Below are positions 22,001 to 36,134 of a stretch of 64,000 nt of DNA, piece by piece (the first letter of the stretch is position 1; every line of letters starts with the position of its first letter). The stretch spans positions 4,767,627-4,831,626 of the forward strand of contig NC_058495.1 of NCBI RefSeq assembly GCF_020382885.2, in the 5' to 3' direction. Position numbers and translations under genes: made by a program. Source of the DNA: Scatophagus argus (lineage: Eukaryota; Chordata; Actinopteri; Scatophagidae). Below the pieces are notes generated by a model that saw only the letters and a program-made list of their open reading frames with translations, was not told the DNA's origin and made no database searches.

Positions 22001-22850
22001 AATCATTGCAGAAGTCTTTCAGAGACTAAGAGATGACAAACACTTGCCTCAGTCAGCTAAACCTCACTCCAGTGCCTCTCCTCCCCCACCAAGGTCCCAC
22101 ACTACACTGCAAGTTTGACAATTGGGTTCAACACCAGGTCAAGCTCTGGGTTTGACAATGGGCCAACCAGTCTTCAATGGGAGTAAAGCAGACAGTTTTC
22201 CCACAAAGAGCTCAGTCACACAGAGGGGATTCTGGCTTAGTGGCCTCTCCTATTTAAACCACACTGACTGGAATTAAAGAAAATCTTTCTCACTGTGTTA
22301 AAATGTTACTGGTGCTGTTGCTAGTGTTGTTCCCGGCTATGGACACTATCAGTTACCGTCTCAGTGGTTCACTTAATCTGTGCGCACTAAGAGATGAGCC
22401 TTTTCACTTTTCCTTCTACATGTTTATTTTGCCTAGACAAACCTTACTCACACCGATATGAAAACAGTATGTCACTGTGCATGCATGTCTATGTGAGACT
22501 TTCACTATTTGCTCATTTGTGTGAAATCCCATTTAGCTCAGGCTGAGAAGACTGATTATATTTCAGACATCCTGTACATTTTTCAAGTGCATTTGTGTTT
22601 GTTTGTTGTTGCTTTTGATCTTGTCTTTGTGCATGCGTGTGCAATGATACATGCGAGTTCTCCTGTGCTGCTGTGTATATGCTGGTGTACGGCTGGCGAG
22701 CGCTGACTGAGGGACATGGATCTTGCACACTGAGTGTGTGAACTCTGGCTGAACCCCTGGGTGTACTGTTTCAGGCACGCTCTGACAACCTCGCCCCAAT
22801 GACCCGGCTCGCGACTGCACAGTTCACGGGGAGGTCCTCTACTCACGCAC
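19077..22850. other. intergenic, no gene recognised
   Basis: Only short unsupported open frames are present. Neither RNA genes nor clear repeats were identified. Confidence 0.45.
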
Positions 22851-22851
22851 A

Positions 22852-23036
22852 GCCACCCCCGCCTCCCACTCCCACCTCTCTCCCTCCCCCTCTCCCATCA
22901 TCCCCTCTCTGTTCCCCCTGCACCCTCCTTCACCTCTCTACTCTACCCTCCCTCTCCTCTCAACTTTTCTCGATCTCGTCCTTCGTGCTGTTTTTTTCAC
23001 AACCCCTCCTGCTTTTCCTTCTCTCTCTATTTCTAT
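22852..23036 (+). repeat. pyrimidine-rich tract
   Basis: About 180 nt dominated by C and T on the plus strand (ctccctccccctctccc and similar), following a GC-rich patch. It gives a spurious 148-codon low-complexity open frame. Such tracts can adopt triplex structures or act as promoter-associated elements; neither is shown here. Confidence 0.75.
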
Positions 23037-23611
23037 CACACTGTTGTCAACAAGACAGAAACTGTCTGCTGGCATCTTGGAGAGACAGATCCTGCAGACC
23101 TGCCAATGGAGACAAACTGTCTTTAACTACCAGACACTCTAAAATCCTTATCAAGTTTGTGGAACGAGCTCCTTTTGTGGATAACAAAATGTTCCTTTGC
23201 AAAGAAGTGTCAGTTTTCAGGACAACAAGATTAATTCAAATGTGATCTTGAGAATTTAAAGCCCTCCTACAGTCAACAATGTTTTTCTTCTTGTTCCTAA
23301 CTTTAAATGTTTGAACTCCATTGGGTAGAATGATGTGTGTGCAGTCTGACACTATAAGGCTGTTTCCACATTCATTTCTGACATTTCTGAAAATCTGACT
23401 TTTAGAGGCGGAGTCTACAAGCATGATTTGTGACATCACAAGTCAATTCTGGTCCAATATTTAGTGTACACAAGTGTGATGTGGAAACTTGAAGCCTCCA
23501 GTGCACATTCACTGAGAATGGACTTTACAGTGAAGTAGGACATGGTTTGTGTCCAGCATTTAAACTATTTGCATATTCATATATTCTAAAATACTGGTAT
23601 TTTTAATGAGG

Positions 23612-24020
23612 GAGAAGAAATAGGTGCCATTTTAAGTATTTTCACGTACTCTTATTCAAGTACGTTCCAATTTTGATTGTCTTGCACTTCATTTTGGTGT
23701 TTTCATTTCACTAGACTGTATACTTTTCCACTACCTTTAAGTGAGAAGTGTTCTTTTCACTCTACTTCTTTTCAAAGTAAGGATTTACATATAAAACATA
23801 TGATTAGGTCATCAAATATAGTTCAATATCCAACTACAGCATTAAAGTACTGCCTACATGCCAATAATAATGATCCAATAATATCATATTAACACTGACA
23901 AGGATCAGTCTGCACAATGGATGCTTTGCTTTTGATTCTTAAACATGTAATTACAAATACTTCTGTATGTTTTGAATGCAGGACTTTTACTTGTAGTGGA
24001 TTAGTTTTATTTTGCTATCT
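23612..24020 (+). repeat. degenerate copy of the ACTTTTACTT-rich teleost repeat
   Basis: 'tactcttattcaagtacgtt', 'ccactacctttaagtg', 'attaaagtactgcctacatg', 'acaaatacttctgta' and 'gaatgcaggacttttacttg' follow the consensus order of the element seen in part at 5502 and 14631. This is the longest of the three copies, though heavily mutated. Confidence 0.6.
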
Positions 24021-26270
24021 AAGAAAACAATGGGGACAATTCTTCTGCCATAGCCTGAATTATGGTTTGCAGTGGCTCTCAGCCTAGTGAAACGTACTGA
24101 GATTGCGTTTATGGCGTTTTTATCCATATGTTAACCGTTTTTTGCCATTTCTCCCCCTGTTTGGTCACCACCTAAGTGTTTTTTTCATTCTGTCTTAAAG
24201 ACATTATATATTGAATCAGTTCTCATGCAGGCATGATTCATTATTAATCGAATGAGAATTGATCACTGCATTACCATAAATAAGAGGATGTTTTCATTAA
24301 ACACAAACATTAAAAAAACCAAAGAAAAAGAAAAAAAAACCTTCATTAGTCACTGGGAGTGGGTTGCAGTTGTTGTTATTCGTTTCCAGGCAAAGAGCAA
24401 AAGGCTTGATGTTGGCTTGATCTTCTCTGGATAACATTATAGTGTTTTTTTCCTCTGTCAGTGAGTCATGGGCAATTTCAACATCGCCCGCAGTGATTTT
24501 GGTCATATAGCCCAGGAAATATGATTCAGTGTGTATTTCAGTATTACACACATGGTGACCCATGACTTACTATTCTAGGTTTGTAGAATAAAATTACATT
24601 TTAGTACAGTAAGAGGAGTGAAAAGCGGAGATCTGACATTAAAAGTAGCTTAAAAATAACAAGTCAGTGCACAGCGTGAAAACAGGCTAACCGTGTCTGT
24701 CAGACTGTGGTCTGACTGGTATGTCCCCATGGCCACCTGAAGAGACTGGCAATAGACAAACACTTCATAAATCTAGAAAGTATTCTGTCTCTATCAATGT
24801 GTGTCTTGTGCCGTGTCATAGGTCTTCAAACCTCTCATTGCTGATCACCCCACCAGTCATCTCATTAACTCCCTGCAAACCTCTCTGTAACCCCTGGTAC
24901 AGGCTTTACTCTTGACATTATGGGAGGCACCACTTATCCACTCAAAGGACACATGCTGTGCTGCCTGTGCAAACTGCCTGATTAGTTGGCCACCCCTGAC
25001 TTGCTGTTTGGTCTGTGAGTGTCGAATGATAGATTGTCCCTCATTTGTCTCTTTCAAAAGCCTTTACAAGCTTCTGCTGCATCTGCATGGTGGTTAGCAC
25101 ATCCACCTGGTACTTGTTTTATTCGAAGTTAACTCATGAACAGTCATTGAGTCAAGAAGGCCTGAGTGAACAAAAAATTCCTTTTCGTGCTACATTTATG
25201 GGACTACAAAAACAAACAGATTTCATTTTTTCATACTTCTTCTTACTTTCACTTTCACTGACACTGAGCATTTGCTGTGTGCGACCACACAGGCTTGTTT
25301 TTTACATTGCAGACTTGTTTCTGTGTCCAGTGAGAATAGTAACACGAGCCTTTAGAAAGACACACAGGGATGAGAGCTTTAAAAACAAACCTTCATCTGA
25401 CTGTCAGGAAAATATTTATTGGTGAAGGTGGCTCTACTCACCCTCCCACCCTCAGAATGACCTCCGTTTACCCAGGCCGTGCCCTCGTTCCCCACACACC
25501 CCACAGAACTCCTGCTGGAAATGGGTTTGTGTTACAGGGCCCCTGGGGGGCTCGCAGCAGGGGCTGGAGGCCGTCAAGAGCAGGCCCCTTCAGCCATGGA
25601 CAGCTCCTCCGCTCTCGCAGAGTCAGCGAGGGAAAGACCTGAACTTGGAATGACCCCACCAAGCAAAGTCCCCGATGGGTTCATCCACAGGCCAAAGCTC
25701 CGGTTCCCCTCACCCCTAAATTTTCCTGCTCTTCTTTTTTTTTCGACCTGTTTTTCCAACTAAACCAATACATTTTCCAGAGAAGTATCAACCCCCCCAT
25801 CCCTTCCTGCTTCCCATCCTCCCTCCCTCCCCCACCAATACACCCCCCCAACCCCATCTCATACAGAGTCACCTATTTAACTCTTCTTACTCCTGTGACG
25901 AACAGGAAAAGCCTTTCATGTTTATAGCCCCTTCTTATGCTTCCTCCTCTTAACACCTGCCTTCCTAATGCATTGGAAGTGAGGAGAGTTTATTGTGTCC
26001 TTATCATGTATGTAGGTGTTTGTGTGAGCTACACAGAAAGAAAGAAGGGAAGGAACATAAGAATGAAGAAAGAAAGAAAGAAAGTTCATCACTTCAAGCA
26101 TACATACACTATACTTTTTTGACATGATAAATAATGATGTATTGCTATCGATTAACTCACAAATTTAAAATTAGCTTTAGCACCAATAATAATAAGGCAT
26201 TAATTTAACAATATGAAATGCTACAATTTCCATTCATCAAAATGACACAGCAAAACAAAGTTACAAAGTT
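24021..26270. other. intergenic, with a GC-rich patch at 25430-25720
   Basis: No gene is recognised. The patch at 25430-25720 is clearly more GC-rich than its surroundings and has open frames of 60-94 codons on both strands. None matches a family I know, so it is recorded as a possible CpG-type or conserved noncoding element. A pyrimidine-rich run follows at 25790-25856. Confidence 0.45.
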
Positions 26271-26410
26271 AAGATAAGATAAGATAAGAAAACCTTTATT
26301 TGTCCCACAAAGGGGAAATTGCAGCGTTACAACAGCAGGGTACAAAAACAGCTCTAGAATAAGAGTTACAGAATAGAAAATACAAGAAATATAAAAATAA
26401 ACATAAACAT
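26271..26410 (+). repeat. teleost LINE-like 3' fragment
   Basis: (GATAA)n followed by 'aacctttatttgtcccacaa' and 'aggggaaattgcagcgttac' matches a common teleost repeat motif (CTTTATTAGTCCCACAAGGGGAAATT). The LINE assignment is from memory. Confidence 0.55.
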
Positions 26411-29400
26411 AAAATAGCATCTACCTATCTAACTCAACTACAAAGCTCTGCATAAATAATAACTAATAACTATGTACAGTGAGTGACTACCAGTAAGTCA
26501 CTAAGAGTACATGTTTGTTGTAGAAAGTTGCAGTTGCAGCTGCTGATTTCAGCCTCCACAAAGCAGGTGAGTTGTATTTCTGGCTATTTAATGAATCTAA
26601 GTCATATATTCATTTTGCTTTTGTTGCAGTTTTGTTTTCCACCATGTGCTCACCAGCTTGTATGTAGCGCACAGTAGATTGATCAAACCTGGAGTCATTC
26701 CCACGGCCTCAAATACTGCTGTTTTGTATGCTCCTCTGTGTCTCATCTAGATGCAGAACATACCCGTCAGTTTGGAAGGAACACACCAGGCTTTAATGTA
26801 CCTTCAATGGAAACACAACTGCAGTCAGCACAACTACACAATGTAGTTTACAAGCAAGAAGGTACCAAGGAAGTTGGAGGTCGGGGTTGAGTGGAGGGTC
26901 ACACACACAGGACCCTCACTTAAGAGTTTGCATTCAATATGAAACCTAACTCCATCTGTTTTTTCCTCAGCCTATAGTCTCTATGCCTAAACTTAACCAA
27001 AGTTTTATATTAACAAAGTGTTAGAAAGGCTTTGTTGCATGAAGACTGTGCATGTTAACCACAGACCTTGGGCAAGGGGTTCTGACAAAGTGTTGGTATC
27101 TGATAACCTAGGATTAAAACATGTTGTTTTATCAGCTTCCCGCTGCTGCTGCTGCTGCTGCTGTAAACGAGGTTGATGCAATCAGAGTTTGAGGGCACAA
27201 AAAGCATAACAGTAAGATGAATGATGTTAATGTGTATAAAATATTTATGGGTTAGTTAAAGTGATCCCTTTAACATAATTCTTACACATTTAATCATTTG
27301 GCAGTATAAAAATACTGACAACTGGAACTTCAAGCAAACATTTTGAACACATGAGTTGCATGGCTTCACTGAGATAAAGACTCTAAATGCTTTATGGTGG
27401 CTGTACATATGCTGTATGTGGTGTATGTCTGTTTGAAAACATGACGGCTCTGAAATTATGTCACCGCAAGTTACAGATTAGTCATGACATATCATCAGTA
27501 TATTGTTGCTGTAGTAATGACTACAGAATGCACAAATGCAACCTATGAATTTCACTTTTTTGCTACTCAGAATTTTCACCACATCAAATGTACCTCATCA
27601 CTTTACTACTATTACTATGTACCCACAGCTATTTACCGGTACTTCAGCCACAGAATCCACTTCTAATTTCTTCAGATACACAATATGCTTTCCAATCAGT
27701 AAAGGAAATCAGGAGCTCCAAGAAGCACTGCAATTCAATGAGTCACTTGGTTTGAACCAGTATCACCAGGAGATTGCCGTTAATGTAAGCAGGAACTTGT
27801 CCTTTGCCTCTGACTCTGTACTCCTCAGTGCTGCTCAGGCACTAGAACCAGTGGACTCTTCCACTCAGCCTAAGCCTCTGTGAGCTCTGAGCAGAGCAGC
27901 TGGCAGAGAACCAGACATCAGCACTGGTACTATAAAGGCTTAAAGACAGACAAGGCTCCAGAGGTACTGGCAAGCCTTAACTCATGAATTTTGCATAATA
28001 AAGTCCATAACACTTAATATCCCCACCTTAGTTGCCCACCCTTTATGATACCAGTGAGGGGGCCTGATGGATTTATAGGTGTTAAAATGTCCTCCTGAAA
28101 ATTGGGTTTCTATTAAATGCTATGGGAAGGAATTTTAACAAGGAAAGCTAATTTGTTGGCACGGTCTTTTCTTTTTTTCCACTAGAAAATGTGGGATCCT
28201 GTGAACCCAGAACATGTTTGTATCCTGGGTTCAGTATTTTATGAGATTAATTTTAAAGCCTCTGTGTAACAGCCAGGATCAGATCACAGAGAAGTAAACA
28301 AAAGCATCCAAATGAGAAGAGCACAAGTTGTACATCCTCTGCTGCTTCTAGTAAATGATGCCTTTGCACCCCCATGTGGTGTAAAGGCGCTATTACACAT
28401 TTGTTGGAGCCACTGTCACAAGGAGTATCTAATGTGGTTTTTATGATAGCTGTTCTTTTTGATGAATGTTTTAGTTTACTACTTTATAGTATTGTTCGGT
28501 GGGATCCTCTGGGATTAACTGTACTTGACTTTCTGCAACTAATGATTTATGAAAGAGAAACATCATTCACTTTGAAGATTCATCACAAATCATGCCTTCC
28601 TTTCTAACGCAGTCCATTTGTGAAGATGTGTGACTCTTATTCAAAAACTGAAACCAAAGAGCTAAAAACACGGGCCTTGAGATTGAGCTGTCACCGAGAT
28701 GTTAAATACAGCACCGCTCCATTAACAATAGCTGGGAGACAGTTTTTATGGACTTGGAGCATATTTGAGCTTTTATATCAAAATGAATTTTGCTCTACAG
28801 TTGTTCGTGCCAGTGAACAGGAAAATGTATCCTTATGGGCTGTCTTAAAAACCTTTTACTGTAGAGTAGCTGCGTGCTCTCACAGATACTTTTATAATCT
28901 TCTTTCCAGTTTATTGTTTATAGAAGAACTCAGCCTAATCCCAACTGGGTTCTTTATGTAAGACAAGGTTTGTTCATAATTATGAATGTCATGACAATAA
29001 GTAATCTTAATGCACAAAAAGAAACAAAAGTAAAATAAGTGGCTCAACTGCACAATAAATGTTTGAGAAATGTATTTTCACTATAGTTTGTGGCTTCACC
29101 ATCACTTGTGAAGATAGAAATTGTGATGATTATTGCAGCAGTTATGCTTAAGTGATATCAAATAACACATCTGAGTCTATGTGCTCTTGTAACTTACAAA
29201 TAAAATAGTCATTTATAACTGTCTCCACACACACACACAAAAAAAAACTTTTTCGAACCCGCTTACCCCAAGGTCGCCTGGCATAAGGACGAGTAAATCA
29301 CAGATCTGAAGTGAGTTGATGGAAAGGGATAATACTTTAATCTCAGCAGGATCTCAGCAAAGTTAAAGGGCACATTGAAGAAAGAAAGGGATTATGGTCT

Positions 29401-31018
29401 TCTCTGACAGCTGTTTCTGTGACTTTGTTGATGTTCTGATGGTAGAAACAGACAAGAGAGAAAAAGCAAAAAGCTGCTCAGATCTGAGGAGATATGTGAA
29501 GAGTTAAGAGTTAAGAATGATTTAGGTTAATGATTTACAGTACACCACATCTTAAACACTCATTACCATTTCACAATGCGTAACTTTTCCATTCCAAAGC
29601 AGAACGAAAAGATTATTTTTTAACATTAACCTCTGCATGTTTAAAAAAAGAGCTTCAAAACATCATCTTTGCTTCCCGAAATACTTGTGAGGTGAATCTG
29701 AAATGAGGACATTATTTCCCAAAATACCACATTACATCTTTAGGCTTTTGTTCTGGTAAATTCCGCTTTGGGAGTAAGCCGATTTTATTTAGTACAAAGC
29801 CCTGAATATGAATGTTGGCAGTTTCCAGAGATGTCTACAGTATGTAGTAATACAGTACCATGACCCTTTATGGGCATTACGTAATCACTGACCTCTGCTG
29901 GTGACCAGTAGGATTTGCAACAATAACAACGCTGGATGAGCTACAACATCTTCTCTTACACAATTCTCCAGTGTTTGGTACAGGCCATTTTCTTCATCCG
30001 CTTGAACTACACTGACCTCTTACTTACATAAACACTAAAACAGCATTTCCTTAGCTAAACACAAAGCTAAACAGGTCCAGCTAAAATATCTTTTAATGAG
30101 TGCAGCAGTTACATTGCTTTGATACTTGCCTTTGTTGTTTATTGTTTGTATTTCTCACATTCTGCTTACATAAGCATAATATAACATATCATTTTTCCAC
30201 TAAAAAGCAAGATACCAAATTTATAAATACAAAGATATTAAAAAGGTATGGATGAGACAAGTTATTTCAGGCAGTATCTCCTAAGATTACAACAACACAG
30301 GTCTTAAAGGGATGCCTCTGAATGTTGTAAAATGCAGACACACACTAAGCATACTGGTGAACACATTCATGCTGAGATCTCTGTGAACAGCATTTCTGTT
30401 GATCATATCTTTAGATCACTTTGTCGTATTGTAATAGCAGCAATAGATAAAAAGCATGACCTTTATATTCGCCCTGCTCTAATTTGTAACGTTTAATAGA
30501 GTTGTGCTTGATGATGCAATGACACTGTGGCATCACTAGATGGCAATCTTTGACTAACTCACTGCTTCAAACACGGTTGAAGGACATTGATATTAATTAA
30601 GAACACTTTTTTTGATTATTAAAGAAATTATCATCCTAAATATTAGCTGATATTAGAGTGTCAGTGACAATAATATTATTTTCTTCAAATGCAAGCATGA
30701 GGTAACAAGTTTCTAATGTTCTCAGGCTGTGTTGTTGACACATTCATATAGAGTTACTTTAAATTATGGAACAATATCAGAGTTAATTTAAAAGTGAATT
30801 TGAGAAGAAGGCAGAGATTTTTATCCAAGTCATGAAGCCTAGTTGTAAAGCTGTGTGTTTGTCATGTTAAAATTATTCAAATACTAATTTTATGTTTGAA
30901 TTCTCTGAACTCTAAACTTTTTAACTGTCACACTTTTAACCAGTATCTTTCTACATATAATTAATATGTGTACTGTTTATGACCTTTAGTGGTTTTCTGA
31001 CATCAACAACTCATTTCA
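26411..31018. other. intergenic, no gene recognised
   Basis: Open frames of 113-115 codons at 27536-27883 and 28620-28961 show no family resemblance. A (CTG)7 run lies at 27143-27163. I see no other structure. Confidence 0.45.
27143..27163. repeat. (CTG)7 trinucleotide repeat
   Basis: A perfect run of seven CTG units in intergenic DNA. Confidence 0.95.
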
Positions 31019-31021
31019 TTG

Positions 31022-31321
31022 ACAATAAAGGAACAGTTCATCCTAAAATCAAAAATACAAATCAAAATGCACATCTTTTCCTTCTTAACGGTGAATTGGA
31101 GAGTTTTGGAGACATCGGCTGTAGAGATGTATGACTTCCAGATTGTACTTCACGTGTGGTGCTCAAAGTGCCCAAAAAAAATTACATTTGATAAACTCAA
31201 AAACAGCAACGTCTCTTTCCAGAAATCATGACCCAGTTACTCAAGATAATCCGCAGACCTCGTGGGGAGCAGTTTCACGTAGGAACTATTTTCTCTTACC
31301 ATACTACACCATCTCCCCAGT
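31022..31321 (+). repeat. teleost 'AAAGGAACAGTTCA' repeat copy
   Basis: 'aaaggaacagttcatcctaa', 'gacatcggctgtagagatgt', 'gtgtggtgctcaaagtgccc' and 'ctctttccagaaatcatgac' are hallmarks of a high-copy teleost element. The shorter copy at 34228-34303 shares its last segment. Confidence 0.7.
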
Positions 31322-34227
31322 GTGATTCATTATGTATTGTGTACTGCAGTATGACATTTGCAGGGCATGTGCTGTAAAACTGGCTACACATGAGACAAAA
31401 CCACAAAGGAGACGACGGAAGAACAATCGTTCCAATTTAAACACTGGTCATGCACACTGTTTCTTATGAATCATATTGTGCAAATCATGGAACATAAATG
31501 TTTAACTGTGCTGCTACATGTTTACATGAACATGCTTTGGCAACCTGTCACAAAGCATGGGTTCCCTTTTTTCTTTAGCTGATGGATATAACAGGCCCCA
31601 TTTGGTTTTGCAGGGATGAGCGAGTTTAACCTTTCTTGGCTGTTACTGATCTTTTCCTGAGCGTGTAATAAACAAGCCATCCTAAAACCTTTCAGCAAGA
31701 CAATACTCCAGTTAGTGGCTGTGTTACTCTACTGTCTCTGTAGAGGATTTCCCATTGTCAGAACATTATTTTCTGTTGTTTAGGATGACTCACCTTTCAT
31801 CACAGTGATTTGAGGTCTGTGCAGTTTGTGCTGATATTGTTACGATATATGTCTGGTCCAAAAATAAAATGTGGAGATGCATGTGATGAAAAGGACAAAG
31901 CAATCGTGACTTCAGTAAGCTTTAATCATACTCATTTAGATTTACATGAAAACAAAGCACAGTCTTAAAAACTTCCTAGATTGCTCTGATGGTTGTGAAT
32001 GTAGCTTTTTAGTTTGTGACATCATGGAGATATGATGTGTTTTGAAACCTGCCTCAGTTGAGTCAGTTGCTGTCCTCTGTGTTGCACACAGTACAGCACA
32101 CAGGCTTTAGATTTAACAGCTTTTGACAAAGAGTCCTCCCTCTTCATCGAGCGCCACAGAAGTCATTGCTCCCAAAAATCTCTTGCTCAATCTCTAAGAC
32201 ACAACATTTATATTAGCACTGTTTCAGTGCTTCATCCAGTGCGTGATTTGTTTTGTCTGCCAAGGTCAAGCATATGCGTTTAATCAGCTAAGTGAATGCG
32301 AATAACTCAGCAATTACGTAGCATTTACACTGACGGGATTCTCTGTCACAGCATGCATATCAGTTTCTCAGCAAGATGAAATCATTAGAGAACCTTCTCG
32401 GATGACTATTGTTTTTGAACACTGCTCCATAATTTAGGTGCCACTGTAATGTTCCAAGAGCATTTACATGAAAGGATTTTAGCAGAATATCTTTCCAGAG
32501 CAGCCACTGCACATTGTCACTTTGCTTCTTTCTTCTCAGCCGAATGTCCATTGTCTGCATAAAACTCAGCCAATCTCTGACTGTTATTGTCTTCTAATAA
32601 AAAAAAAAAGCTTGCACAGAATACAGCATTCAGATTTATTCTCTTATTAGCAGAGATGAGTTGGGATTAAAAGCAAGCAAGGCCGAGGGCTGGGGTTGTG
32701 CCGCACATTTATGCATGCACACCACATGAATAAATGATGGAATAATCATGTACTACATCATCATGAAAATGGTGGATAATGAAATGTTGGAGGAACAAGT
32801 GGAGAAAGACGATACAGAGACTTGGGCCAGCAAGGCAGTAATTAGAGAGTTGGAAATAATCGGTTCATATAAAGATATGCCTTGTGGGGGATTCGTTTTA
32901 AACCTTCACATTTACAATTGATCATCTGCGCTCACTAAATAAAGATAATGATTGTGTTTCCAAGTCTTTGACAGGAAAGTGCTTGACATGTTTTATGATT
33001 ACAACAGCAGAAATTGTGCAAAATGTCAATTCAGCTCTCATTACTAGTCATAAACAGAAGCCTTTGTGCGTAGTGACAACCTGTCTGCTCCTGGAGGACA
33101 TCATGTCCTCTCTGCTTTAGAATAACTGGCAGTGACTGCTGAGTCTGATAACTGGTCACAATTAGCTGAACAATTGCCCCAAGCTGAAGTCATTCCTCAA
33201 ATAAATGTTGTAAAGTGAAAAGGCCATGAACCTGGAAGTTAACATTTGACACAGCATCTTTCTTTATTTTGAGCAAATGAGTCAGCATGAGTCACAAAGG
33301 TTTTGCTATCTTTGTTTGCAGCTGTACTCCTAAGACTCCCATGTTTTTTAGCAAGCCTGTGTATGAAGGTTTTGAATTCAGCAGTGGCTGTAGCAATGGA
33401 TTACAAAAAATGCCATCTCACAACCCAAATTCTCTTTAACCTTTAGATAAATTTAGCTGCAGTTCGTTTGTTTCCATGTGTCAGTGATCAGATGTTACTT
33501 TTGTCTGCCCTCTCCCGTGAGAGATGCATGGCCTCCCCTGCGCTCCTCCCGGCTCTCTCTTTGCTTGGATAATCCAAACAGATGTGGACTTCCCTCAGTG
33601 CCCCCATCAGTCCTGTGCCCCCTCTCACAGCAACTAATCTCAACCATGCCGGTGATAGCAGAGAGTACCATCTGCTCTGCTCCATCCCTCTTTGAGATGG
33701 GCAGACATCCACATCTGGACCCCTGCCTGCCCCTCCTCCTACTCCTCCCTTTTATCCCCTCTGTATATGGTCTCTATCACTGACATGACACTGAGCACTG
33801 CAAGGATTTACCAGTCCATCCAGCTTTATAGTCTTAATATATCAGTGTTGCAATCAGGGATGTGATGAAGGTTAAACTAATCCAAAATTAAGTGTTTTGC
33901 TTCTTTTATTATGTGAAACAGTTAAGCAAATCGTATTGATCTAAAGTCTTAAAATGCTGTTTCAGTCTGATGAAATCACATAAAATATTCTCAGAAAAGT
34001 CACGACCATAAATCATTGTGTATTTGTATGCAGTCCGGAGTAAAACTGTCTTTACGTATTATGACTTTTAAGTAATTATAATTTTTAAAAGGCTTTAAAT
34101 CACAATTTTTTGAACAGGACAATGCTTGTGTTACCCTTTAAACAGCAGTTAACATACGGTAACCTTGACTCAAGGGCCACTGGCTGGATTGTTCAGGAGC
34201 TTTTGACCGTCTGTTTTGTGTGATTTG
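31322..34227. other. intergenic, no gene recognised
   Basis: Only short unsupported open frames. The stretch 33490-33790 is pyrimidine- and C-rich, which explains its 101-codon frame. Confidence 0.45.
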
Positions 34228-34303
34228 CTCTTTCCAGAAATCATGGACCTGGTTACTGTAGATGATCCACAGACCTTGTCGTGCTTTTTGAGGAACTATT
34301 TTG
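34228..34303 (+). repeat. partial second copy of the 31022-31321 repeat
   Basis: Shares 'ctctttccagaaatcatg', 'ccacagacctt' and 'aggaactatttt' in the same order as 31213-31292. Confidence 0.6.
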
Positions 34304-36134
34304 ATGACACCAGGTTGCTGTCACAGATTCAACCAACCAGTGCCCCAGCCTAAACACACTAAACGCAAAGAGCACTAACAGGAAATGTGATTGCCCAGTC
34401 CTCATTTCTGTGCTGTGAAGAAGAGAGAACAAACCTCTTTTGTCAGCTGATTCATTGATAAGAAAGGTTCTTGTTTATTATAATTAACTAATGAAAAATA
34501 AGTGTAGTCTTTAATTATCAAAGCACGACAGTTCAACACCCTTTTACTGTACTCTACTGGATGAACATGGGGCCGGTCAATTCAGCTGGGACAGAGACTG
34601 TTACATTGGAGTGATTTATTTGTTTGATGTACATACTGCCAATTGATTGCAGACTGTTGTAACACTGTCAGGAATATATTGCCAGATGCTGTAAAGCCAG
34701 TTATTGATCATGCCATTCATCTCCATCATCATGTCCATTTTATCACCATCACTACACACACTACAGAAACATTTGGACATCTTAATGGAAGTCCTTGAGT
34801 TTATCACCTTGTCCATCCGCCAACCACATGTCCCCTCCCCATGCCTGTATTAATTGTTCCAGACACGAGGACGTCGTGAAGGAGAACAAACAAGGTTGAC
34901 CTTTTTCCTGGTGATGACAAATAACCTTTTTTTCCCCTCTGTCCTTTGGCGGCGCTGTGCATGAGCTCTCAGGTCTGCAGGAGACTTTGAAGGATGAGGG
35001 CAGGTTTTATCTTTTTATCCATCAGCAACAATTCATCCCATGGTAAGTGATTTATTGTGGTAGACAGCCCTGTCATCAAAGTATGGAAAATGCTATATAG
35101 TACGTGTTTGAACACTGTTCCAGCTGAGACTTTGCCTTGACATTTATAATGGTTGTGAAGGGGAAGTAAACAGTGAGAATGTTCCACCAAATGAAGCGCA
35201 GAGTAGAACAAATGTGGCCTGTGTCCAATCTTCTTTTGTTCCGTTTACTTTGCAGCACTTTGTTGCTGCCTAAATCCAATCCATCTTCAAAACTCTAAGT
35301 AGGCCATATGAAAGCCTATATTTATTTATAGAATATCACTGAATCAAGGTGTTCTGTCTTTGATTTATATATAGTTCCTTCCTTTTTTCAGTCTTTCTCA
35401 CTCCAGCTGTCCCAGTCAATTACACTTTGACGTATTCAGGCATGCATGCGTTGTCAGTTGTTGACGCAGGAATGAAAACAGCAGATGTTAAAAAAGTTTG
35501 TGAGCAAAGGCAAGCAAAATATTACTATTTACCTATGATGACAGAATTTAAAGCTACACAAGGTTCAACAGATGTGAGATGCTACAGTATTGTTTTTATT
35601 TTCTTTTTAACTTAACTATTCTATTGTTATGCAAAATGACACATTGAAGCAAAGTAAATCTAAAGGGTTTGACAATTTACTCTGCTGCAGCATCATTTTA
35701 TTATTTGGCATGATGATTATTGTAACAGGAACATTACAGAAAGTAGGTAAAGATGCATCAAGTTGTTGCCAAATAATTACTGAATAATTTCACTCCTTCC
35801 TCCAGTGTTTCCCCCAGTGTAACAATTTAACTGCAGGTCAATACTAGTATCTCTCTGCTATCACTGCAGTGCTTCATACAAATACAGTCTTTAGCTCTGA
35901 ATTTGATGAATGCAGTCTATAATGCCCTCATTAGACCTTGAGTGAGTCAGTATGAGCGATGCTCACATCCATCTCTTCCTGTCACTTTGGTGCTACCAGC
36001 TTGCTCTTCCCTCATTCATCTTTAATGTCTATGTTGTGCTGGATTAATTTCTCCAGTTCAGCAGACATCAATCACGGGGTGATTTGACTCCCCAGTGAGT
36101 GATTACAGCAAACACTTTTTTTTCCCGCTTAGGC
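34304..36134. other. intergenic, no gene recognised
   Basis: No exon, RNA gene or repeat is recognised. Confidence 0.45.

Noticed and set aside
22799..23245. 148-codon plus-strand open frame
   Set aside because: Pro/Ser/Leu-rich translation of a pyrimidine tract, with no domain.
27536..27883. 115-codon intergenic open frame as a gene
   Set aside because: No family resemblance, and no supporting signals upstream or downstream.
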